In this document: positions 5,701-12,018 of the stretch, piece after piece | How the letters are laid out: every line of letters starts with the position of its first letter | Numbering within the stretch: the first letter of the stretch is position 1 | Assembly (NCBI GenBank): GCA_012961305.1 | Contig: DTZQ01000684.1 | Location: 1 to 13,472 of the forward strand | Direction of reading: 5' to 3' | Source of the DNA: Armatimonadota bacterium | GTDB lineage: Bacteria > Armatimonadota > UBA10988 > DTZQ01 | DNA: 13,472 bases | The notes under the pieces: generated by a model | Databases searched by the model: none | The model's input: the letters and a program-made list of their open reading frames with translations, nothing else | What the model was told of the DNA's origin: nothing | Translations under genes and position numbers: made by a program

Positions 5701-7241
5701 CCAACGTGGGTTTGCCGGTGCGCAAACTCCACCAGCGCCAGCGCCGTCACCTCCGACCTGGCGAGGCCCTCACTTTTGTCAACCTGCTCTACGCCGAAAC
5801 GGAGGCTGCACCCCGCGGTTACACCCTCCGTCGCCTGGGCCCGAGGGAGGTCCTGCTCCTGGCCTCAGACGGCACTCCGCTGGCCTACGTGGGCACAGGC
5901 CAGACGGAGGCCACGCGGACGGTGCTGCCGGTGGAGGCACCGCTGTTCTGGATAGGGCGGGACCGGTTTGCGGTGGCCGAGGGCACGCGGGTGGGCGACT
6001 TTTGGCAGCAAGCCCAACCCACCGACCACGAGGCGAGAGTGGAAGGCGACCTTCTCCCCCGCGCCCTGGCTCGGCTCTCCCAACTTCCCACCTATGCTCC
6101 CCCACCCTCCCCGGCCCGTCCGGGGCTTTCCGCTCCTCCCTTGGAAGCCCAGTGGTCTTTCCTCGACCCGGAGGGTCAGCCGGTAGCAGCCCTGAGCGCG
6201 GCCGATTTGGACGACGATGGGCGGCCGGAAATTCTGGTCGCGCAGGGGCCGATGGTGCGCTGTTTGGGGGCCGATGGACAGGTGCGGTGGACAGTAGCAG
6301 CCGAAGGCTCGGTGAGGGCGATGGCGACGGGCGATTTGGACGGCGACGGCCGGCCGGAAGTGCTCTTCGGCGATGAGGAGGAGTACGTAACCCTCCTCTC
6401 CGCTGCCGGAAGGGTGCGAACGCGCTACCAGGTGGAGGCCCCGCTACGGGTGGGCACTTCCAGCATTCGCCAGCCCCGGGTGCGCACGATTCTGGTCGGT
6501 GACGCCGACCACGATGGCCAGACCGATGTGTTCGTGGGGGTGGCCAACGGGAACCTCATTCGCTACACGCCCGCCTGGGAACAGGTGTGGCGCTTCGACC
6601 GCATTGAGCACGGAACTCGCGAGGGGCAACTGGTGGACTTGGACGGCGATGGGCAGTTGGAAATCGTGGTGGGCAACAAGTATGGTTCGGTGGAGATTTT
6701 CGAGGCTGGGGGACGGCAGGTGGACAACATCTACTCCGAGTTAGGAGATGTGGAGTTTGACCTGGGAGACGTGGACGGAGACGGGAAAATGGAAATCGTC
6801 AACGGTTCCTCCACCGGCGCGCTGCGGGTAGAGGAGTTCCGGGGCGACAAGGAGTGGACTTTCGACAACTACGGCTACGCAGCGCGGGATGTGCGCTGCG
6901 CGGATGTGAACGGCGATGGGCAGCCAGAGGTCCTGGTGGCCTCGGAAACGGGCTATCTGTACTTCTTAGACGGGCAGGGACAGGTGCGAGCTCAGGTTGA
7001 TTTGGGCGAGGCCCTGCGGGTGCTCGCGGTGGCGGACGTGGACGGAGACGGAGCGGTGGAGGTAGTGACTGGGGGCGACGATGGCGCGGTAACCGTCTTG
7101 GACGGACAGGGGCGAGTTGAACGGCGGCAGGCCTTAGACGCCTACGTGGTGGGCCTGTGGGTAGTTCCGGGGGGCGGAGAAGGGCCCCTAATTTTAGCGG
7201 CCACCGAAAAGGGGGCCTTGTGGGCCTATCGGGCAAGGTGA
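2691..7241 (+). CDS. Giant secreted heparinase II/III-like protein with CBM-like and FG-GAP repeat domains
   Basis: This is a 1516-residue protein. Residues 1-20 form a short signal peptide. Residues ~22-175 (LLTNPGFE...GLPLGW) resemble CBM4/9. Residues ~210-345 resemble the GH67-N-like domain found before some glycosidases. Residues ~380-600 are an alpha/alpha-toroid with NHT at 485-487 and 545-547. Residues ~670-830 are a heparinase II/III-type beta-sandwich with HLHYD (H703, H705, D707), matching the HxHxD signature of polysaccharide lyases. Residues ~835-965 form a second jelly-roll, CBM-like domain. Residues ~1165-1516 hold seven calcium-loop repeats. The family cleaves acidic polysaccharides by beta-elimination; this substrate is unknown, and activity is inferred from the fold and histidines. 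It acts outside the cytoplasm. ATG 2691 is the only usable start after an in-frame stop at 2622, although it lies inside the HAD gene. Confidence 0.8.
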   Translation: MLTLKVLWLSGCLVATSPVAPELLTNPGFEQVGEKGLPLGWQRYGGIVPESRVELVPEAHSGKWALRLLDTGPKERNYRWATGVYQDLPATPGRYYRASVWVKARARNHPQAVILQLTFLPQSLSRAAFLTPPLGGNWQRFALVAQAPEGAEQVRLYLYTMHYWTSDTLLDEASLREVDLATLGPQALPLFWGSEGIGRLRPRSGEVPLVKKGQPRAVIVHPSGPEYAASARQLQTFVRERTGAELPLVNAAALNRRNWRNFVQDPAGLGPTTSLVVLGNLLNNVLLERLYWNKYALADRAFPGPGGYTLRTVSEPYGFAAGQNVLVVGASDLAGLRRGVAALTDLLASTNPLADLTVPYTLRVEPHPPLPPNLPETPPTDFTAFIKYGQQYLRTGEGKYAELARKALLQCAARYRENPDYSVTWPEETSSVHIGLVWDAIEPSPVFSAEDRLTCVNALLTLLYELPRHTSSWGRLRDNNTIIWNHTTFPLLGIYTLARYFRRFYGNLDGRLDDYLAEVHGAFRGQMRCWKPQCDADGYLTLTINHTLTYALAEGDYTFGENGNLQRFADYLTALCDNRGLHPGLGDSGYARSPGYELRGLPLAFWWTRDGRYLWRLQQCNPNWVNPYWGDIEPRPWRELVGVKVTPLPPLVYDFTRTRSYYGEPVTPPNIPFAQSFDKITFRENLEPEGQFLLLDGYASGKHLHYDGNAIIKCAMLGEDFLIDADYLVRNTTEHSMVSIIRNGRAKQLEPVCTALLHHADLPTFGFTQTQVHDWNGADWMRSILWWKGEGFVVFDTVTARMEGDFTAECVWKTLNRGTQTLSPQEFRTLIVAGDGIGNRDLRVVAHEGASGGKAVKFTQSTARLDFGLELPAGQYTLTLYALGLDSGTDSFWLSIDGGKERTAYHIPVGHFGPSSGSWTKETPTPGFTLERGGFHRLTLTLRENPGVLLDRLVLTTAEGQEVAAFEAEEAPELPAEMQRAAPKKSFVIAFDGSARAKMTTRFSNVGLPVRKLHQRQRRHLRPGEALTFVNLLYAETEAAPRGYTLRRLGPREVLLLASDGTPLAYVGTGQTEATRTVLPVEAPLFWIGRDRFAVAEGTRVGDFWQQAQPTDHEARVEGDLLPRALARLSQLPTYAPPPSPARPGLSAPPLEAQWSFLDPEGQPVAALSAADLDDDGRPEILVAQGPMVRCLGADGQVRWTVAAEGSVRAMATGDLDGDGRPEVLFGDEEEYVTLLSAAGRVRTRYQVEAPLRVGTSSIRQPRVRTILVGDADHDGQTDVFVGVANGNLIRYTPAWEQVWRFDRIEHGTREGQLVDLDGDGQLEIVVGNKYGSVEIFEAGGRQVDNIYSELGDVEFDLGDVDGDGKMEIVNGSSTGALRVEEFRGDKEWTFDNYGYAARDVRCADVNGDGQPEVLVASETGYLYFLDGQGQVRAQVDLGEALRVLAVADVDGDGAVEVVTGGDDGAVTVLDGQGRVERRQALDAYVVGLWVVPGGGEGPLILAATEKGALWAYRAR
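6204..7160 (+). repeat. Seven FG-GAP/VCBS-type calcium-loop repeats within the large secreted protein
   Basis: DxDxDG-type loops begin at residues 1172 (DLDDDG), 1215 (DLDGDG), 1271 (DADHDG), 1316 (DLDGDG), 1360 (DVDGDG), 1405 (DVNGDG) and 1449 (DVDGDG). Each is followed by a strand such as PEVLVA or LEIVVG. Spacing is 43-56 residues, mostly 44-45. Seven such units are what an integrin-like seven-bladed beta-propeller would need. In the family each loop binds one calcium ion. The second-to-third spacing of 56 implies a small insertion. The copies differ in DNA sequence, so this is an old protein repeat. Confidence 0.85.
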
Positions 7242-7269
7242 ATGGGTCTTTAATCCTCCCATGGGCCAC

Positions 7270-7298
7270 TTGACGAATGGGCAAGAAAGTGCTATACT
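7270..7298 (+). promoter_or_regulatory. Near-consensus sigma70-type promoter for the export operon
   Basis: TTGACG at 7270-7275 and TATACT at 7293-7298 are separated by exactly 17 bases. Both boxes match five of six consensus bases. It lies in the gap between the large secreted protein and the exporter gene. Transcription would begin near 7304-7306, only a few bases before ATG 7309, so the mRNA would be almost leaderless. No ribosome-binding sequence precedes ATG 7309. The box match is seen directly; activity is inferred. Confidence 0.7.
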
Positions 7299-7308
7299 AA
7301 TTTATGTC

Positions 7309-9876
7309 ATGCGGCGGTTTGCTTCCTTCAGCCTCGGCTTTAGGCGGTGGGGATGGCAGTGCTTAGCGCTGCTAACGGGTTTGGTCTGCCTTTCTGCTCC
7401 CGCCCCAGCCGCCTGGAAGGAACCTCTCTACGTCCAACCGGGGGACGTTTTGGACATCCTCATTCCCCGTTATGAGCAGTATTCGCACGAGTATTCCGTG
7501 GACGCGGACGGAGCCATTGCCCTGGATGTACTGGGCGCGGTGAAGGTCGAAGGGCTGACGCCCAAACAAGTTGCTGCTCTGCTGGAGGAACGGCTGCGGG
7601 AATACCTCCGAGAGCCGTCGGGCATTGTGGTACACATTCGCCCCCGGACGAAAACCATTCGGGTGCTGGGCCACGTGGCGCGGCCCGGGCTCTATCAGGT
7701 ATCCCAGGCCGCCGGAGTGCAGGAAGTGCTGGCTGAGGCCGGTGGGGTTTTGACGGGAGCCATCCTCACCGAAATCACCCTGCGCCGGCGGGTGGGCCTG
7801 TGGGTGGAGGAAATTCCGGTGAACTTGAAGGCGTTCTTGGAGCAACGGCAGCCGTTGCCGGAACTGCGGGACGGCGATGAGGTGTTCGTGCCCAAAGCCC
7901 CTCAGCCGGGCGTCCTCCAGCCGCCGCCCGGCGAGGGCTTGCCCGGCCTGGCCGGGGGAGAGCGGGTCGGCGTGGTTTCAGTGCTGGGAGAGGTGGTTCG
8001 CCCCGGAGAGTACGAGGTGGGAGAACAGGCCACGCTCATTTCCGTCCTGGTACAGGCCGGAGGGCCCAAGCCTACGGCCGACCTGCGGCGCGTGCGCCTG
8101 GTACATGCCCAGGAGAACAACTGGGTGGAAGTTTTCGACTTACAGGGCTACTTGGAGGGGCGGGGGAGCACTCCGCCCCGGGTGCGCGAGGGGGATGTGA
8201 TTTTCCTGCCCGGGCGGGAGGTGGAAACTATTGAGGTGCAGGTCTTGGGCTATGTCCGTGAGCCCGGCCACCTCCAACTGCCGGCCGATGCCTCTCTGCA
8301 GGAGGCCCTCAATCGGGCCGGAGGAGCCCTGGAGGGAGCCGATTTGACCAACATCCGCCTGCTACGCCGCCACAACGGGGGATTGCTGCGACAGACCATC
8401 AACTTGGAGCGGTTCTTAGTGGAGGGCGGAGCGGAGAACCTGCCGGCCTTAGCCGACGGAGACCTTCTGTTCGTGCCCAAGCCAACGGTGCCCGTCACGC
8501 CCACGGCCACCGTGTACGTGCTGGGCGAAGTGCGCAGCCCAGGGGCCTACGCCCTGCCCCCCCAACGTTCCCTGCTGCACCTCTTGGCCCAAGCCGGAGG
8601 GGCCACTCCCGAGGCCAATTTGGAGCGGGTCAAAATCGTCCACGAAACGCCGGAGGGACAGCAGGTAGTTTACTACAATCTGGCCGCATATTTGCAGGGC
8701 AACCGGGAGGAGGAACTGCCGGAACTACGGGACGGGGATACCATCACCGTGGAACGCAACGTAGTCACGGTATTGGGTGCGGTGGCAGTCCCGGGACAGC
8801 ATGCAGTGCCGACTGGTTCCACCTTGGTTGACGTGCTGGTGCGGGCCGGGGGGCCGACGCCCACCGCCGATTTGACCCAAATTCAACTCACCCGGGCCGG
8901 CCCAGAGGGGGAACGGACAACTACCGTCAACCTGGAGGCCTACGTCAGCGGACAGGGCGAGTTGCCCCTGCTGGGGGTGAAGGCTGGCGATGTAATTCTC
9001 GTCCCCCAGGCCCCGGCGGAGCAGCGGCAGATTTTCGTGCTGGGGGAGGTCAGCCGACCGGGAGTGTACGATTTGGGCCTGGCAGAGGCCTCGGTGTTGT
9101 ACGCTCTGGCTTTAGCCGGGGGGGCTACGCCGGAGGGAGACCTCCAACGGGTGCAGATTTTCCGGTCGGGGGAGGGAGGAGGGCGAATCCAACTGGTGAA
9201 TGTGGCGGCCCACCTAAATGGAACCGCTGCCGAGCCCCTGCCGGTCGTCCAGCCCGGCGATGTCATTACCGTGCTCCCCCGGCTGGTGGGAGGCCTGGTT
9301 ACCGTCTTGGGGGAGGTCAATCGGCCGGGCACCTATCCGGTGAGAGAAGGAGATGACCTGTGGACCGTGGTACAGCGGGCGGGGGGGCTGCGAGCCGGTT
9401 CGGCCGGTCAGGTCCGTATTACCCGCCGCACTCCGGAGGGAGAGCACACCTTCGAGTTCGACCTGGCGGGCTATTTGGCCGGGGAGCAAACTGTACCTCT
9501 GCCGAAAGTGGAGCCGGGCGACCTCCTTTCGGTAGGGGGAAGTACCATCTACGTCTTGGGCGAAGTGATGGGCCCGGGTTTGCGCACCATCGCTGAGGGT
9601 ACGCCGGTGACTGAGGTGTTAGCCCGCATGGGGGGGGTGTCGCCCCGGGGAGACGCCAGCCGGATTCAAATTGTGCGGGCAGGAGAGGATGCCCGGCCCC
9701 GGGTGATTGAGTTCAACTACCAGCGGTATCTACGTGGGCAGACGGATGTCGAACCGCCGCGCCTCTATCAGGGCGACACTTTGATTGTGCCTCCGGCTAA
9801 GGAACGGCGGAACCTCTGGCGGCAAATCTTGGAGGTGCTGGCTACCGGCGCGCTGCTGCTGCGGGCTTTGCGGTAG
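7309..9876 (+). CDS. Wza-type polysaccharide export protein with eight SLBB domains
   Basis: This is an 855-residue exporter. Residues 1-35 form a signal peptide: a basic start with R2, R3, R12 and R13, a hydrophobic core LALLTGLV and a cut near APAA-W. The Poly_export domain is at about 37-110 (YVQPGDVLDI...LDVLGAVKVEG). Eight SLBB domains follow, each with a VLGxVxxPG entry and a later AGG. The last ~20 residues (LEVLATGALLLRAL) form a hydrophobic helix that could cross the outer membrane, as in Wza. The family forms the outer-membrane channel for capsule or exopolysaccharide; Wza itself is about 380 residues with far fewer SLBB units. ATG 7309 is chosen because the signal peptide begins there and the promoter ends just upstream; ATG 7261 would lie before the promoter. 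No lipobox cysteine is seen. It heads an operon with a kinase-like, a Wzz-like and a ligase gene. Confidence 0.9.
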   Translation: MRRFASFSLGFRRWGWQCLALLTGLVCLSAPAPAAWKEPLYVQPGDVLDILIPRYEQYSHEYSVDADGAIALDVLGAVKVEGLTPKQVAALLEERLREYLREPSGIVVHIRPRTKTIRVLGHVARPGLYQVSQAAGVQEVLAEAGGVLTGAILTEITLRRRVGLWVEEIPVNLKAFLEQRQPLPELRDGDEVFVPKAPQPGVLQPPPGEGLPGLAGGERVGVVSVLGEVVRPGEYEVGEQATLISVLVQAGGPKPTADLRRVRLVHAQENNWVEVFDLQGYLEGRGSTPPRVREGDVIFLPGREVETIEVQVLGYVREPGHLQLPADASLQEALNRAGGALEGADLTNIRLLRRHNGGLLRQTINLERFLVEGGAENLPALADGDLLFVPKPTVPVTPTATVYVLGEVRSPGAYALPPQRSLLHLLAQAGGATPEANLERVKIVHETPEGQQVVYYNLAAYLQGNREEELPELRDGDTITVERNVVTVLGAVAVPGQHAVPTGSTLVDVLVRAGGPTPTADLTQIQLTRAGPEGERTTTVNLEAYVSGQGELPLLGVKAGDVILVPQAPAEQRQIFVLGEVSRPGVYDLGLAEASVLYALALAGGATPEGDLQRVQIFRSGEGGGRIQLVNVAAHLNGTAAEPLPVVQPGDVITVLPRLVGGLVTVLGEVNRPGTYPVREGDDLWTVVQRAGGLRAGSAGQVRITRRTPEGEHTFEFDLAGYLAGEQTVPLPKVEPGDLLSVGGSTIYVLGEVMGPGLRTIAEGTPVTEVLARMGGVSPRGDASRIQIVRAGEDARPRVIEFNYQRYLRGQTDVEPPRLYQGDTLIVPPAKERRNLWRQILEVLATGALLLRALR
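7663..9822 (+). repeat. Eight tandem SLBB domains in the exporter
   Basis: The VLG entry strands begin at residues 119, 225, 312, 404, 488, 577, 666 and 749. Spacing is 83-106 residues. Typical forms are VLGEVVRPGEY, VLGYVREPG, VLGEVRSPGAY and VLGEVNRPGTY. Each unit also carries an AGG or MGG turn about 30 residues later, and most end in a DGD or PGD turn. The DNA copies have diverged, so the array is stable and old rather than a recent expansion. Confidence 0.88.
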
Positions 9877-9879
9877 AAA

Positions 9880-10569
9880 ATGCATCACCTCAGTTTTATG
9901 ACTAACCTGTGGCCCTGGCTTCCGCGGCGGCGAACGGCGGGACTGGAGGCGACGGAAAGGGAGCAGGCCGCAGCCGAGTTGCATAAACTCCAACTCAGCC
10001 TGGCCCCGCTGATGGAAGAGGGTGAACTGCGCTCCCTGCTGGTCAGCAGCGCCGCCCACTTTGAAGGCCGCACTACCCTGGCCGTATCCCTGGCCCGGAC
10101 GTTGGTGGAGACCGCGGCCCGGCGGGTGTTGCTGGTGGATGCCGACACTCGGCGGCCGGCGCTACATCGGGTGTTCCACTGCGGGCGGGAGCGGGGTTTC
10201 GCTGAAGTAGTGCGCCAAAAAGTGGCCCTGGCGGAGGCCATCCACCGCTTGACCCCAGAAGGATTGTTCCTGTTGCCCGCCGGCCGGCCGGGTTGGAGAT
10301 GGTCAGACGTATTTGCGCTGGAGGCTTTGGAAAGGTTCGTCAGCGAGGCCACAGGTGAGTTCGATTTGGTGCTTTTCGACGCGGCTCCCCTGCTGCTTTC
10401 GGCAGAGGCCCTGCGACTGAGCCGCTGCGTGGATGGGGTGCTGTGGATAGTTTTGGCCGGCCAGACCCAGGGGGGCGTGCTGCGCCGGGCCCAGCACGCC
10501 TTGGAGCGAGCCCAGGCCAAGGTTCTGGGGGTGGTCATTAACAACTACCGCCAGGCTTTCGAGGAGTGA
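9880..10569 (+). CDS. CpsD/BY-kinase-like ATPase with degenerate P-loop
   Basis: This is a 229-residue protein of the bacterial tyrosine kinase (CpsD/CapB/Wzc C-terminal) and MinD-like fold. Walker A' is clear: VLLVDADTRRPALH (D87, D89, RRP at 91-93). Walker B is FDLVLFDAAP (D167). Walker A, normally PGEGKST, reads HFEGRTT at 60-66, so the invariant lysine is replaced by R64. The C-terminus lacks the tyrosine cluster used for autophosphorylation; only one tyrosine lies near the end. In the family it partners the Wzz-type membrane protein to control chain length and export, on the inner face of the membrane. Catalysis is doubtful; a structural or ATP-sensing role is possible. It starts 3 bases after the exporter stop. 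ATG 9898 is an alternative start that drops six residues. Neither has a clear ribosome-binding site. Confidence 0.82.
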   Translation: MHHLSFMTNLWPWLPRRRTAGLEATEREQAAAELHKLQLSLAPLMEEGELRSLLVSSAAHFEGRTTLAVSLARTLVETAARRVLLVDADTRRPALHRVFHCGRERGFAEVVRQKVALAEAIHRLTPEGLFLLPAGRPGWRWSDVFALEALERFVSEATGEFDLVLFDAAPLLLSAEALRLSRCVDGVLWIVLAGQTQGGVLRRAQHALERAQAKVLGVVINNYRQAFEE

Positions 10570-10578
10570 TGAGGAACC

Positions 10579-12018
10579 ATGAAGGAGGCTTTTGACCTGA
10601 CCGAATACTGGCGGTTTGTTCGGCGGCGAAAGGCGTTTCTGCTGCTGCCGGTCCTGCTGCTGCCGCTGATGACCTTGTTAGGGGCTATGGTGATGCCCCG
10701 GATTTACCTCCTCAAGGCTCAGGTCATCGTGCGCGAGGAGCAGGAACCCCTGGAGGGCATGGCCGTCGAGGCCCGCATTACCCAGCAACTGGGCGGCATC
10801 GTGACCATCATTCGCAGTCCCTCCTCCCAGACCCAAATCGCCCGCCAACTGCTAAAGGAATGGCCGGAAAAGGGACCCCTCATCCGCCTGTTGGAGGATT
10901 TCCAGGACCACCTGCTCATCAGGGAAAAGCGGGAGGAGCGAGAAGTGGTCATCGAAATTGCCTACCTGGGCACGCCCCAGGAATATGTGGCCGCAGTGGT
11001 GAACGCCTTTGCCGATGCCATCGTGGAACAGGGAACCCAACTCATCCGCGCCGCCCTCCAGCAGTCCATCGAGTTCGTGGAAGAGCAGTTGCGCCAGTAT
11101 CAGAAGAAACTTCGCCAACTGGACGAGGAGGAACAGCAACTCAAAACTCAGATGGCCGAACAGTTGGGCGAGGAGGCTCCTATTTCCTCCTTAGAAGGGC
11201 TGCGGCAGTTCGTCTCCCGTCAACTGGCCCAGGACGAGGCGGAACTGCGGCGGCTGCGGCTGGAATTGATGGCCGCCCGTTCCCAAAAAGCAGCCTTGGA
11301 AGCGCAACTGGAACGCCTGGAACCGGTCATCGAGGAGGTCACCACCGGCCGGGCCAACCTGGCCGTGGCCAACATCGAGGGCCAATTGGCGGAGACCCGG
11401 GCCGAGTTGGCCGCCCAGTTGAAGTTGTACACCGAAAAACACCCCCGCATCATCGAGTTGCAGGCCAAAATTGAGGAATTGGAAAAGCAGTTGGAAGAGA
11501 CCCGGCGACAGACGGAAGAAACCGGGGAACGAAAGACCACGCCCAATCCCGCCTATGTCGAAGTGCAGGACAAAATCCGCGCGGCGGAGGGCCAAATCGC
11601 TTACCTGTCCACGCAAGAAGCCCAGGTTCGTTCCTCAGTGGAAAAGTGGCGCCGCATCGTGCCCCAATTGCCGGCCTTTGAGCAGCAGTTGAAGCGCATA
11701 ACCGAGGAACGAACGGCCTATCAGGAACGCTACTCTACCCTGTTGGACCGCCACCTGGCTTTGACCATTAACCAGCAGTTCGAGGAATCTCGGGACACGG
11801 GGCGTTTTCAGGTGCATCGACCGGGCAACGTGCCGCGGCGGCCGGTCAGTCCCAATCCCAAGAAACTGGCCGTATTTTCTCTGCTGGGCGGTTTGGTCAT
11901 TGGGGTCAGTTTTGCCCTGCTGGCGGAGTACTTCGACCATTCGGTGCGCACGACGGAGGACCTGCATCGTTACTTGGACGCAGAGGTGCTCGCCGTGCTC
12001 CCGCGTTTGCCCCTATGA
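10579..12018 (+). CDS. Wzz/GumC-type polysaccharide chain-length regulator
   Basis: This is a 479-residue inner-membrane protein. The N-terminus has the Wzz entry (FDLTEYWRFVRRRK) and a first membrane helix at about 19-40 (FLLLPVLLLPLM). A long periplasmic part follows, with a heavily charged coiled coil at about 160-395. It ends in the proline-rich motif PGNVPRRPVSPNP (415-427) and a second helix at 430-450 (LAVFSLLGGLVIGVSFALL). The GumC/Wzc type spans the periplasm and sets polymer length while touching the exporter. Residues after the second helix (EYFDHSVRTTEDLHRYL) are the usual cytoplasmic tail. No kinase domain is fused; the neighbouring gene supplies it, as in Firmicutes CpsC/CpsD. 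The start is supported by GAGGA about 5 bases before ATG 10579. Confidence 0.92.
   Translation: MKEAFDLTEYWRFVRRRKAFLLLPVLLLPLMTLLGAMVMPRIYLLKAQVIVREEQEPLEGMAVEARITQQLGGIVTIIRSPSSQTQIARQLLKEWPEKGPLIRLLEDFQDHLLIREKREEREVVIEIAYLGTPQEYVAAVVNAFADAIVEQGTQLIRAALQQSIEFVEEQLRQYQKKLRQLDEEEQQLKTQMAEQLGEEAPISSLEGLRQFVSRQLAQDEAELRRLRLELMAARSQKAALEAQLERLEPVIEEVTTGRANLAVANIEGQLAETRAELAAQLKLYTEKHPRIIELQAKIEELEKQLEETRRQTEETGERKTTPNPAYVEVQDKIRAAEGQIAYLSTQEAQVRSSVEKWRRIVPQLPAFEQQLKRITEERTAYQERYSTLLDRHLALTINQQFEESRDTGRFQVHRPGNVPRRPVSPNPKKLAVFSLLGGLVIGVSFALLAEYFDHSVRTTEDLHRYLDAEVLAVLPRLPL

Noticed and set aside
4032..5750. A 572-codon open frame on the minus strand inside the large secreted protein gene
   Set aside because: It is antisense to a gene with clear domains on the + strand. 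Its protein is Gly/Val/Gln-rich with no recognisable motif, as expected of an antisense frame in GC-rich DNA.
7242..7262. Weak hairpin ATGGG...CCCAT after the large gene, considered as a terminator
   Set aside because: The stem is only five pairs with an 11-base loop and has no T-tract after it.
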